Positions 45,564 through 55,850 of a DNA stretch of 64,000 bases are shown here, in pieces (position 1 is the first letter of the stretch; each line of letters begins with the position of its first letter). The notes under the pieces are model-generated. The model did not search any database. It had not been told where the DNA came from and saw nothing but the letters and a program-made list of their open reading frames with translations. Both the position numbers and the translations under genes were made by a program. The stretch spans positions 518,501 to 582,500 of the forward strand of contig SMMW01000568.1 of the NCBI GenBank assembly GCA_004794655.1, read 5' to 3'. Origin of the DNA: Marisa cornuarietis (taxonomy: Eukaryota > Mollusca > Gastropoda > Architaenioglossa > Ampullariidae).

Positions 45564-45658
45564 ATGACCCGTTCATATAGATCTCTACTTTGCTCATAAC
45601 ATTGATCATAACTTTGCTCTTTTTAGTGCTGGTCTCCATTCCACTGTTACTGCATCAT
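45564..45658 (-). mobile_element. RTE-like LINE, part upstream of the nested insertion
   Basis: Minus-strand segment NSGMETSTKKSKVMINVMSK followed by VEIYMNG, the stretch of RTE-like reverse transcriptases that lies just before the LGAT block found at 44769. It is interrupted exactly here by the L2/CR1-like sequence and cut off upstream by the plus-strand LINE at 45660. Confidence 0.85.
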
Positions 45659-45659
45659 C

Positions 45660-46990
45660 ATCAAACACCACCCTACTTTAGGTTGTCGGTTAAGCCACAG
45701 GTGAGGGCCTTCAGGCGCTGGAACCAGGAGGCTACAGATATGCTACAAGACTGTCTGGCGTGCACCATCTGGGAGGGGGGGCCACTACCAACCCAATGTA
45801 CCGACATTCATGAGGAAATTGAAGTCACCACGTCTTGTATCGCTTTGTGTGAGCACCTGTGAATTCCAGCATGCCAAACCAAGTCCTGGGCTGACGACGA
45901 GCCGTGACACAAGGCGAGTATCAAGAAAAAAACTGAAGTAAAAAAAGCGATGCGTACAGGTTGAAAGCGTTTAAGAAGGTTAAATATAATCCACAGAAAG
46001 CCATAAGCAGAGTAAACTAGGATAAAACGCTTACCTGCGTGTCAGGTTCAGTCTGCATCTCCCGAGGTGTGTGGCACGGTCTGCAAACCGTCATGGACTA
46101 AAAATAGGCAATGCCTCCCTGATAAGCCAAATGAGCTGTACAGTCGCTTAGATTGGGACAACGCCACACCAGTGACAGCCACATGCCTCGCATCCCCACT
46201 ACCTGGTGCGTTTGTTATGAGTGAGCACGAGCTACGCAAGTTATTATGCAAGAAAACACCCTGAGGGCATGTCTTATCCTACACCACAACACCGCACCGA
46301 CCAGTTCTCAGAGATATCTTCACAGATATCTTCATCGCATCCCTTCAACTCTCTGTCATGCATCGCTGTTTGAAATCATCAGTCATCGTCTATAAGAAGA
46401 CCGTAGTGACATCGCTGACATCGTACGTATGGACTTGACATTTGTCGTGATGAAAGTTCTGGAACGACCGGTTTTCAGATACCGCGCACCATTAGAGGCA
46501 AGCTTGAGTCTCTCCCTATTACGCTAGTCGGTCGTTGAAACATATTGTCTCCTTAGCTCTTCACTTCATCCTTCAGCACCTTGAATCCTCTGGCTTCTGT
46601 TGTTTGTAATTTATAGCTCCGCTTTCAACACATAGAAACTCTTCGATAAGCTCATGGATTTTGGTCTCTTCTAGTCAGTCTGATTGTGAATCCTCTACTT
46701 CCTCCTACACCGTCAGAAAAGAGTCAAGAGTCAATAAACGCTTTTCCAAAATTCTGGTGCTCAATATGCTCAGTGTGCACCCCAGAGTTTCATCATTTCT
46801 AGAACGATCCAGCCTGGGACTAGCATTTGATGTCTCTCATCAATAAGGCTCAGCAAAGACTCTTTACACCAGGTGAAAAAAGCCTAAGGGAGTACATTCT
46901 AACCCTGTTTCACTGGGTGATGATTGAGAGTGTACTGACATTCTTAATCGCCGTCCGGTATGGCAGCACCACTCAGAAAATTCTAGGTGG
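45660..46990 (+). mobile_element. Rex1/CR1-group-like LINE, decayed reverse-transcriptase pseudogene
   Basis: Plus-strand pieces appear in the correct order: linker VRAFRRWNQEATDMLQDCLA (about 45700); TKSWADDEP (45880); FVMSEHELRKLL (46210); LRDIFTDIFIASLQLSVMHR (46300) with YKKTVVTSL; SVVMK-like block VVMKVLERP (46445); motif A region FVIYSSAFNT (46610), where the expected catalytic Asp position is Ile; LMDFGLF and ILYFLLHR (46650-46710); and C-terminal INKAQQRLFTPGEK, LREYILTLFHWVMIESVLTF, IAVRYGSTTQ (46827-46970). The F-A-D-D block is missing. Many stops and frameshifts: long dead. The clade name is a best guess. Confidence 0.8.
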
Positions 46991-47599
46991 TGTTCGTTTG
47001 GCGGTTATACTTGGAATTGTTTTTCCTGGCAATTTCTACTGTTTGCTTTATAACAGTGCAGCCGGGTGAGGACGCAGTCGCCGAAGAAGCCACCTAACGT
47101 CTCTGGACTGGGACAGCGCTCGGTATCCGTGTCACCGGGTAGTGTGACGTGACTGGCGGATCGAGTGAGGAAGTGATGACGGACAGACAGACTGGGAACT
47201 TCAAATGCAGAGTCGCCAGCGTGCCGCGACCTGAGACCCGCTACTCCACTCACAACAAGCGTGGACATAATAAACATGGCGAGACTAAGACTTCAGAAGC
47301 AGTTCGAGAGCAGCAGTGACAACTGCTAGAGCTACGTTGATGTGTTTATGTATGCGACTGTGGTTGCTGGTTTTAACGGGAGTTAACCGCATTGCATCTT
47401 GGAAGTACAGACAGCACTGAGAGTGCTATGACCCCCATTATATGAGCCAAATTGTTGTATGTATGTATGAATGTATGTATTTCGCAAAATTTTTTTGTTA
47501 ATAAATCTAAGTGTGCGTATGTGTTTTATTCACAGGTCGTTATATGTTAACTAGGAGGGGGGGGGTAGGATACATCATAACTGTCCCTCACGTGTCCAG
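46991..47599. other. unassigned segment, possibly LINE 3' untranslated region or another element
   Basis: CpG-rich at 47060-47290, then ending in GTAT/AATG tetranucleotides at 47455-47480 (GTATGTATGTATGAATGTAT), which would fit a retroelement 3' tail. I cannot link it firmly to the LINE to its left. Confidence 0.35.
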
Positions 47600-47759
47600 T
47601 TCCACTACACCAATGTTTTGTGTTGGGCGAGAAAGCGCAGGAACATTGTAACACCTGTGCAGGTACTGTCAATGCCCAGCGCGGTTTGTGCAGGGGGCGT
47701 ACGATCATGGCCTGCACCTCCGCCCAGCCACTGGTTTATTTTACCGTATCTAAGGTCAG
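47600..47759 (+). CDS. candidate internal exon, unknown protein
   Basis: The right boundary is GGTCAG|GTAAGA at 47760, a full-consensus donor. The left boundary CCCTCACGTGTCCAG ends at 47599, a fair acceptor. The 160 bp are open in one frame (phase 0 start, phase 1 end): segments FHYTNVLCWARKRRNIVTPV, LSMPSAVCAGGVRSWPAPPP, HWFILPYLRS. No motif recognised. The frame stays open past the donor to 47839, so it could be chance. Confidence 0.25.
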
Positions 47760-47894
47760 GTAAGACATATTCAAGTCAGAACATCCTGACTCAGAAGCTG
47801 TTTCTCTCTAAATTCCGCTGTTGCACGAGGCATTCTTGAATGTTGAATGCGCCCTCTGGGTTCGTATTGAGTGCATTTAAGTCCTCAAATGTAG

Positions 47895-47895
<1 letters not shown>

Positions 47896-47946
<51 letters not shown>
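47896..47946. repeat. (TG)n microsatellite
   Basis: Near-perfect TG run of about 50 bp. Confidence 0.97.
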
Positions 47947-47950
<4 letters not shown>

Positions 47951-48671
47951 GCACGCAATCGTGATTGCAGAGAAAAGAAATTCCTTTTGTATATGTAAGG
48001 GACATAAATGAGAGTTCATGTAGTGGCGATCGTAGATGTGTGATTGGTGACTGTTGAAAAAGAAGTGACCATCATTACGACGTGTTCAACGTGTAGCGTA
48101 ACTTGGAAAACCAAATGGCATCTCTCTTAAACATAAAACAGACAAACGGACAGGGTTGTAACCAAAACTAGTCTTGTCATTAATTCATCTGTTTTTTGGG
48201 CATTTATTTTCCTGTGAGCAAAAGAAGCCATGCAGTAACATTCATTGAAAGCCCACACTAATGTCACGCTTGTTTAACAGAAAAAGTCTGCAAACAACGT
48301 CGGTAAAACATCTAGGCGTGATTCACGGCCATTGTGTAGGGTTTCCTCACAATAACGATTGTTGATGAGCAATGAAATGTCGATTGATTCTGTCTTTTCC
48401 TCTATTTCGTGTTAGTAAACAGGCGCCTTCAGGCGTTGAAAACAGTTGAGTTGTTCCTAGGAGAGAGAGAGAGAGGGGGGAGAAACATATTCATGAAAGT
48501 ATGACATACGAACTGACCGTCGTAATCGCCGCTACCCTTCACCATTGCACGCAGATCTATGGAGTGAAGGCGTTTACTTGTATTTAGGTATCGACCTCGC
48601 ATAGCGATTCAGAGGCAGATAGAAACATACTCCAAAGTTTGTCTTTCTTTTGCCTTCTTATCTTTATTCAG
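47947..48671. other. unassigned DNA, no gene seen
   Basis: GA-rich patch at 48460-48482. The right end is a long pyrimidine tract forming an acceptor at 48671. Confidence 0.4.
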
Positions 48672-48989
48672 AGAGTAGGAGTTGTGAGGGACAATATGTC
48701 GACGGGTATCTGGCCAATGATACTAGGAGATTGCAAACTTTCAGCACGGAGGGACAAAGTACTGGGAGAGGGCGGAGGTGCTTTTGGCCGCTTTGATTCG
48801 TCTGTGATCGACGAAACTTCTCTACCCCCCCCCACCCACCCCTCCATCCCGTCTCTCTCGTGCGCGCTGCGCGTTAAGATGTTTTCCAATCGTGATCTGT
48901 GTGGTGCTGCGCTTGCCAAACTCGCTGAACACTATTCACTCACAAATCCTCGGCAGCAAAACTTCCGTCTGGCGCTGTGCTGCAACTAA
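48672..48989 (+). CDS. possible exon after a strong acceptor, unknown protein
   Basis: TCTTTTGCCTTCTTATC followed by TTTATTCAG ends at 48671, one of the best acceptors in the window. A frame open from there to TAA at 48987 reads RVGVVRDNMSTGIWPMILGD, LSARRDKVLGEGG, LCGAALAKLAEHYSLTNPRQ. A poly-C run interrupts the middle (PPPTHPSIP). A second frame is open for the first 40 codons with a possible donor GGAG|GTGCTT. No family recognised. Confidence 0.2.
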   Translation, partial: RVGVVRDNMSTGIWPMILGDCKLSARRDKVLGEGGGAFGRFDSSVIDETSLPPPTHPSIPSLSCALRVKMFSNRDLCGAALAKLAEHYSLTNPRQQNFRLALCCN

Positions 48990-50212
48990 GGGTCAGGATA
49001 TGATAGCGATGTGTTTATATAAGCAATAAATCCCAAGCTTTCTAAACACATCCGCTGGTTCCTCAAAGACCAGGTGCACCTTTGCTGATGCATCTCGCGT
49101 ATCGCTCAGGGCAGACCAGTCTTTGCGAGGGAAGTCTGTCCGGCGCGCCAACAGCAGTCCTGTGGACATTCGGCCTGTTTCGAGAATTGGTCTCGAGATT
49201 ACAAACGGCAGGAAACCTTTAAGTTAGAAATTTTAATGAACATCAGAAAAAAAAGCAAACAGTTATTATGCGACTGTTGTTGTTCGACATAAACTAGATC
49301 GGGTTCTGGAATTGTGAAAAGTTTGATCGAACACCAATGCTTCTTACAGATGGGAACAAAGAGACAGATAAAAACATCAAAGAATGTTTTTCATCAAATG
49401 TAAATTAACCGGAGAAGCAATCTTACCTCGAAAGACCTGGGTGAAAGCTGCTATCTTATCAGAAACACTTTTAGTTAAAGAGAAGAAACGAAGCTTCGGT
49501 CATGAAATGCTCATAAATGAGAGAAAGAGAGAGAACCGCAACGATAAAAAAACAACTACTAATAGTACTTTCCGGCGAAAATGTTGTTTATTAATATCTA
49601 TGTCTATATATATACACATGAAATTATATCATGGGGTATATCTGGACTCTTATGAAGGTTTTTACTCCTTCTTCAAACTGCATCTAGACTTCGAGCTGAG
49701 GCAAGTATTCTCAGCTTACTGTGAATAGCCTCAAGATCCAACTAAGATGGTACACTGCCATACTCTTCAAAGTTGGGTTTAAAATCTTTTCATTTTTAAA
49801 GACACATATAAGCCAACTCACACTGATAATGGGAAATCTATGAAAACACTTTGAAAGTGGAAGACGGGCGTGGGTGGGTAGTGATGGAAGAGGACGGGTG
49901 GGCCGATCGCTGAGAACTGGACGGCAAGACTTGCTGCCTGTCGGACTGACTTAAAGGTTCAAAGTGGGACAGGAACAATCTAATCGAAGACATCGAAACT
50001 GGTCCTTGTCAGTTTTTGGGAGAACCTATAAAGTGTTTCTTACTAGGTGAATGACAGAAAGACTGGGGGATGCAGAGGAACCAAGGCAAAGATCGATTAC
50101 ACTTCCGAAGGGGATCAGACATCTTGGCCGGTGCTTCGATTTCTTAACTAATGTACCCTGCATATTAGACATGGTAGGAGCCTTCGCTCGTCCTCTCTAC
50201 GTACGTGCGTGC

Positions 50213-50213
<1 letters not shown>
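48990..50213. other. unassigned DNA, no gene supported
   Basis: A 114-codon ATG frame at 49384-49728 is lysine-rich and unremarkable. No element recognised. Confidence 0.35.

Positions 50214-50261
<48 letters not shown>
50214..50261. repeat. (TG)n microsatellite
   Basis: Near-perfect TG run of about 48 bp, with TG-rich flank to 50338. Confidence 0.97.
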
Positions 50262-50265
<4 letters not shown>

Positions 50266-50344
50266 TAATATATCAGTGTATTTTTGTTTGAGTGTTCATG
50301 TGTGTCCGTATGTGTGCATGTAATTGTGCGTGTGTGTTTAGGGA

Positions 50345-50484
50345 AGGTTGGCTGTCCTTGGTTCAGCTCTCGACTCGGGCACGCTGTTCTTTCTCTGCAC
50401 GTGGCATCTGTTTACAGGGCTGGCTGTCTTGCCGTGATATAGCCTTAGTTGCTGGCTCGGCATAAAACACCAACTTCCCACTTC
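50345..50484 (+). mobile_element. SINE family 1, 5'-truncated
   Basis: Begins at GGTTGGCTGTCCTTGG, just after the A-box region of the family, and then matches the full body: B box GGTTCAGCTCTCGACTC, GGGCACGCTGTTCTTTCTCT, ATCTGTTTACAGGGCTGGCT, TTGCCGTGATATAGCCTTAG, TTGCTGGCTCGGCATAAAAC and ACCAACTTCCC. Very close to the copy at 63047, so relatively young. The truncation point lies in TG-rich sequence. Confidence 0.88.
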
Positions 50485-50653
50485 TTGCGCGTGCGTGCGT
50501 GCGATTACGCTTTTTGCTAGTGTCAACGCGTGCAAGTGTCTGTGTGTGTGACAGCGCGCTCGTGCCTGTGCGTGTTCAAAGAAAGATCAAGATTAATTAA
50601 ACTAATTAAACGATGGGACCGGCTTAAGTGTTTTTCCTTTGTCTTCTCTGCAG

Positions 50654-50784
50654 CATCACAAGGTGTTTCTGATCCTGTGATAACAGCCAACCTTCAGGGG
50701 AGCAATTCATTACAACCGGGAGTGCATGCAATGCCGAGATGTGTAATATGTCAAAGGGAATTTATGGAGTGCTTCTACGGATAA
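50654..50784 (+). CDS. candidate 3'-terminal exon, unknown protein
   Basis: The acceptor TTTTTCCTTTGTCTTCTCTGCAG ends at 50653 and is excellent. Of the three frames only one is open beyond a few codons: SQGVSDPVITANLQGSNSLQ, PGVHAMPRCVICQREFMECF and a stop at 50782-50784. The end has two Cys three residues apart and a third nearby (CVICQREFMEC). No family recognised; downstream no clear polyadenylation signal was seen. Confidence 0.3.
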
Positions 50785-51059
50785 TGACCAGAGGCTTAAA
50801 CTTGAAAAATAGACTGAACCGAGGAACACTACAAACAAGTTCGTTATGATATGAAGCCGGACGAAAGTATTTCTTTGCTTTCCTGGAAAGGAAAAAGCCC
50901 CAAAGCATTCTCTAGAGGCATTGCAATGTTGATGATATAGTCTCATAAAGTCGTCCTTGATAAATGCATTCAATCACAACATAAACCCCTCGCTGTGGAG
51001 GGAGAACCTAAATATTGGTAATTTTATACATATATCTCAGATAAATCCAACGCTAAGCC

Positions 51060-51480
51060 GTAGTGGAGTGCGTCCAGAATCAAGCGCGCCCTCGAGACGG
51101 GGGCCGTGACTGACCGAGGGTGAAGGTCAGCGCTGGCAAGGGACGTGAAGCGTGTGGCATGTCTGACCAGGAAGTCCACCCAGGTGAAGGGTGCAAGGAC
51201 AGTGTGGAGTCTAGCACTGGACTGCAGTTGTCACTTACTCGATACGAAAGGTTCTCTGACCGAGTATTGCTTCATAGGCTTCACGCCAAAGGCCAAGTTT
51301 ATGGGACTCCTGGTGGGGCCAGATGCCCGCGGCGAACAATCTTTCGTTGGGTTGTGTCTCAGTCTGTGATGGCGAGAAAGTATATTAGACTGCTGAATAA
51401 AATAGCCGTTTGGCTGGAAGATGTCTTGATGATGGTGACGATAAAACTAGAAAGCGTTAATCAACAATACTAACAGACAA
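51060..51480. other. stop-poor, balanced-composition segment with overlapping open frames
   Basis: Two plus-strand frames (51120-51473 and 51145-51369) and one minus-strand frame (about 51235-51495) are open here. The second plus frame reads well as protein (TRKSTQVKGARTVWSLALDC, GSLTEYCFIGFTPKAKFMGL, GPDARGEQSFVGLCLSL). The minus frame carries GPTRSPINLAFGVKPMKQYS just before CGA|GTAAGT. They cannot all be real; the segment may contain one exon, but I cannot choose which. Confidence 0.25.
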
Positions 51481-52235
51481 GCAAACAAAAATAACTAAAA
51501 AAAAAAACCACATTAAAAGACAAACAAAAGACAAAACCAAAAAAATGCAAACATTCAACCAAATATCACAGATACAAAAAGGAGCGAATTAAAAAGAAAA
51601 CAATCAACTAAAAAAAAAAGCTCAAAGAAATAAGGTAAAGCTGAGGTTACTGGCCTCAATACCACAACGAAAAAACAAGAGCTTGACATCATTTGCAAAA
51701 ACAAATGCTCGTCACGTGACTTTGTACATTCGGGACAAGCCAGGCTATGGTGCCACAGACTTCTATGATCTGTTTGTAAGTCTGTGTATGGTGCAATGAA
51801 GGGTTGGTGCTATGGCGAGAAGTACAGCTGTATGATAACGTTTGATCCTCCATATACAGCTGTAAACTAAAATTGGGTTTCCAGAATGCAGCTGTAAAGT
51901 GAAGATGGCCCTTACATCACGAGGCTTTTGACAAGGGAGGGTCAGGTCAAGATGGCAGGAAACTTTCACCCTGCATCGTTGCGTCTCCACCTCTGCTTGT
52001 GTCGGAGGTGACTGATGTAATCATGACGCCGCTTGTGATCTCCCTGTGTCGGAAGTAGCGATCACTAGGTGAGATCTGATCGTTACCTAGCAACTTGTTT
52101 TCATGTCATTGTTTTTCTGGCTGACGTAATTATTACACCACTACGTCGCGTTCATCGCTGCAATGTGTCTGAAGTCACTGGTGCAAAAAATTACGAAAGC
52201 AGGTCTCGTCATCTCAGTGTGTCTAATCTGTCTGA
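51481..52235. other. unassigned DNA, A-rich then repeat-like
   Basis: A-rich at 51476-51630. From 51990 to 52200 phrases such as GTGTCGGA(G/A)GT and TAATCATGACGCC recur loosely, perhaps a degenerate tandem array. No gene. Confidence 0.35.
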
Positions 52236-52325
52236 AGCGATAATATCTCACGTCATTATCTCACGTCATTATCTCGTCATTATCTCGTCATTATCTCCCA
52301 TTATCTCACGTCATTATCTCTCGTC
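52236..52325. repeat. ~13-15-bp minisatellite
   Basis: Six copies of an ATTATCTC(AC)GTC unit with small indels. Confidence 0.85.
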
Positions 52326-52593
52326 CCTTTTGTCTGAGATGACTGACGTCTTCCTTACACAGCTTCAACACAAGACACCGAGAAAGAAACACGGTTCACG
52401 AAGGGGACAGGGAGCTAAAAAGAGAAAAGTTGATCTGATCCGCGCACGAGACATCGCAACAACTGTAGCCAAAAGCGCAGAGGGTGGAGTGTTGATAGAT
52501 ATACTGGCGTCTGCTGGCCGGGAGGTCGTTAAGCAGTCTATCTTCCTAGATGACGCCGTTATTGTAAGAAAAAAGTACAGAGGATATAAATGA
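52326..52593 (+). CDS. unidentified open frame with basic, NLS-like stretch
   Basis: The end of a long frame (open from 52069, which starts at GTG and runs through the minisatellite). The part after the repeat is protein-like: TDVFLTQLQHKTPRKKHGSR, GQGAKKRKVDLIRARDIATT, SAEGGVLIDILASAGREVVK and a stop at 52591. KKRKV resembles a monopartite nuclear localisation signal. There is no good splice acceptor at its start, and no family is recognised. Could be chance. Confidence 0.2.
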
Positions 52594-53239
52594 AATAAAT
52601 AGGATCGAAGTTAATAAGAGACCAAAAAACTTTCCTCCATGTTTGGATCTAAAGATCGGAGCTAAAGAAGAAGAAGAAGGAGAAGAAAAAAAGAAGAAAA
52701 TTTTTACTGAGTTTTTATAAGGAAACAAAACTATATCGGAGTTCTTACAGACCGCTTACATAAATCCTACATTTCAGTTGTCTGGCGACCTCCATTGTGG
52801 TAATTTATATTTGCAGAACAAATCAATTGCGTATGTTTCAAATGCATCGATACATCCAGCAAACCTTTACATTTCACCACCTACAATTCACATATTTTTT
52901 GTTAGAGTGTAATGACACGTATGTGTGAACATGCAGCAGGGAGTCGCTGTTACAGAAGTTTGTTTTTAAAGCCTTGCTTCCCGCACCATAAATAAAACAA
53001 GAGTAGTGGAGACGACACCACACAACATATATGTATAGTTTATGAAGGTTATATATATATATATATATATCATTAGAATTTTCGTGGTTCACACACCAGA
53101 GAAATTGGATGAGTGTCTGTGGCATTTTCCACCCTGTCGCGCCCTCGATCACCATGGCAGCCCACCCTCTCGCGTTGCGTCCAGTGCCGCCCGTTACAAA
53201 ACTAAACAACTCTAATAAGTTTACGTGTTGATGTCTTCT
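52594..53239. other. unassigned DNA with (TA)n
   Basis: GAA-rich patch at 52665-52700 and a (TA)n run of about 22 bp at 53049-53070. No gene. Confidence 0.45.
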
Positions 53240-53400
53240 TAAGGTCATCCCCTAACCTTTTCTGTGGGCCAGCTTCATCGCTGCCTTACCTTCCCCAACC
53301 CTCTATAGATATTCATTCCTGCCATCTGGGTGGACTAGGGGAAGTTTGCTGCGCTACTTGGGTATCGAACCAGCACGCTTCTCATTCCTCTATTATTCGT
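53240..53400 (-). mobile_element. SINE family 2, tRNA-derived
   Basis: On the minus strand: B box TGGTTCGATACCC at 53360-53372, then AGTAGCGCAGCAAACTTCCC, CTAGTCCACCCAGATGGCAG, GGTTGGGGAAGGTAAGGCAG, CGATGAAGCTGGCCCACAG and AAAAGGTTAGGGGATG. It shares its middle with the fragment at 14266 and the head-plus-middle copy at 61578. This arrangement resembles SINEs I know from molluscs. Confidence 0.7.
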
Positions 53401-53560
53401 GTCTTGGATTATCTTTGATCATCCTAAGATCCCTCGCTAGTTCTATTTATCGTAACTCTTCCTACTATAAACAATCATTACTTTTACATTAAAGTGTCTT
53501 GTATACGATGAGAAGCTACAAGAGTGGTCTAAATGGTCAATGGTCCTACTTATTAGTAAC

Positions 53561-53773
53561 TCATTCTCGACCAACTAGACAGTTTGGCACGTTGTTTTCC
53601 GCATACTGAGTGTCGGATGGAGTCCTCTCGGTGTGAAGACCAAGCAGCGACTGCCCTTTGAGGGTCGCAACAACACTGGTGCCAGGGATCACGTGGGCAG
53701 TTTCTCCCAGTCGTGGTCTTGCATCCCACCTTACTCTTACAGTGACCCCAAGATGACCTTTGTCTCGTCCCAC
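53561..53773 (-). CDS. unidentified open frame, protein-like
   Basis: Minus-strand frame, 70 codons to a stop at 53561. Segments GVTVRVRWDARPRLGETAHV, IPGTSVVATLKGQSLLGLHT, PSDTQYAENNVPNCLVG alternate hydrophobic and polar residues in a beta-strand-like manner, and codon use is GC-ending. No acceptor of quality was found and no family recognised. A second frame (53553-53810) overlaps it. Confidence 0.25.
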   Translation of the reverse strand: MGRDKGHLGVTVRVRWDARPRLGETAHVIPGTSVVATLKGQSLLGLHTERTPSDTQYAENNVPNCLVGRE

Positions 53774-55770
53774 GCTGTCCTCGTTGGTCCATATCTACCC
53801 TTATAAACACCTAGCCCTATGAGCAACTTACCCAGTAAACACCGAACCCTGTGTTTGTAACTTAAGACGACGATGTCATTTTGTGACAAGCGCAATGGGA
53901 CATGCACTCATGAATTTATATTCCTTGTCATATTTCTGTCTGTTATAACATTTGCTGCGAAAAGAAAAACGATAATGGATTTAGGAGCATAGAAGCATAA
54001 TGACTAACTTAAAGCCGTAAGACATCGAGTCTTTGAGAACAGAGATACACTCTCTTTCTTTTCATGGAGGTCCCATGGTGGCTTTAATGGCAAAGAAAGA
54101 AGAAAATTGAATGTGAAGGGGCAAAGCCGACTTCATGTTCACTTCCAGAAAGAAAAATTAGGTTGTAGTCTGCGTCAAATTTAAATGACGAATTTCAGTG
54201 AATTCTTTTTAAAAGTTGGTTTTAATGCCGGGTTCCACTCATTTAAGGCCAAAAGTCAATCCTCGGCTTTTCCCGTCTTCAAAAGAGATTTGCCTACACA
54301 CAAGCGATCTGTGGCTGCCAGCATCAATCAACATGTCACCTCCCCGCTTTCCCCTTGTGTACTGTGCTTCTGAAACAGTTGAGCTTGTATAAACTCTGTT
54401 TCAAACAATTGAAAACAAAAACTGTTCTTTTGCTCCGAGTCTTCATGTAAAAGGAGGCTTAGCCTGGAAAACGTTTATACGCAATTTCAGTTAGGAAACA
54501 CGCGCCCTAGAGTTTTCTTGTTTTTTTCTATGCTTCGTTTGCTTTTGTCCGATACAAATAAACGGTAAAATTTAATCCCATTCCCCTAAATTGATAGGAA
54601 AAACATTTCTTGTTATCTTCAAACTTTGGCTATATAAGACGTCATGTTGAATCTCTCTGGTGTTCACGTGGCGTCCTTGCCTGTATCTTGTAAAGGTGCA
54701 TCATCCTGCTTCTGTTCATCCAGCCTGCCAAAGCAGTTTGTTCTTAGTGTTTGTTCAAGAAGCTGTCGTCCCAGGGCGAAGGCGCTCAAATAGTATCCTC
54801 GCCAATTTGTTTAAAAGTGGGGGTATATTTAGGGCCGGAAAATTACGGATCGGTGATTTAATTCCGCCTTCGATTGAAGGTACGCCACCTTGCCATTTGT
54901 TGCCTAGCATTGTAAAATTTAAGATGGCACACTCCTTTCCATAGGACTGCGAGATCGCGTCCACAGTTTCATTAGATACCAGTCCAGGCCAGAGGACTGT
55001 CCGTTTCGCAACTTAGTATTATTTCGATTTTCTGACTCAAAATTCATATGTTTCTCTGAAGAAAATTAGGGCTTAAATGAAATGATGGCTACATAAAAAT
55101 GTGGATTTGAACAAATCCAGCTCACTAAGATTTGATCAAAGCATGGATGGAAAGGACGTCTGAATTTACACAAACTGAAATATCACGTTACCACGGTTAC
55201 ACGTCCACTGACAGTGCCAATGTCACATTTCGCGACTCCGATGTTACATCCACAGCCTCAGTCTTACGGAAATCATGTTACTGTATGACATAACCCACTG
55301 TATGTTACATCACAATATGACACACACTGTAACAGACCTCTGGTGATCGACAGTCTTACGTTACTATAAATAGGCGTTAGCGTGTGATGCGAAAGCTCCA
55401 TGCCGACTTCATCAATAGTTAGAATAGTCAGTCGGCATGAACATCCAGCTATTGTAGTGGCACTAGGTGGGAGGAATAACAATCAGCCAAGAGAGGATTT
55501 TGATTCACCGGTAATTGGGAAGAGGCAGTTGAGGGTAGATACGTGGCGGCTTCATAGGGAAACACCAGCATTCAGAGAGAAATAGGGGAGACGTGCTGAT
55601 GGCTGCAGGGAACAGGACTGTCTTACCGTGCACCGTCAGGGGTCCTCTGCTTCTCAGGTAAAAGGAACGGCTTTAGGACATTAACCCAAATAGGCCTGGC
55701 TGGTAAGTTTTTCACCTTTACTGGCAAATATGAGACAGAATGCGTTGAGGACGAACAATGACTCGCAGAA
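53774..55770. other. unassigned DNA, no gene supported
   Basis: Loose repeats of ATGTTACATC / GTTACATCACA type at 55190-55330. Frames at 54660-54944 show no motif. A donor-like CTG|GTAAGT at 55703 has no convincing exon before it. Confidence 0.35.
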
Positions 55771-55850
55771 CAAAGAAAGAAAGAAAGAAAGAAAAAAAAG
55801 AAAGAAAGAAAAAAAGAAAGAAAGAAAGAAAGAAAGAAGAAGAAGAAGAA
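55771..55850. repeat. (GAAA)n and (GAA)n microsatellite
   Basis: GAAA tetranucleotides with A-run interruptions, ending in GAA triplets. Confidence 0.95.

Noticed and set aside
46035..46251. Minus-strand donor CGCAG|GTAAGC and adjoining open frame
   Set aside because: Lies inside the plus-strand decayed LINE; the frame also stops before the donor.
47060..47300. Possible LTR
   Set aside because: No paired copy, no TG...CA ends, no primer-binding or polypurine site seen.
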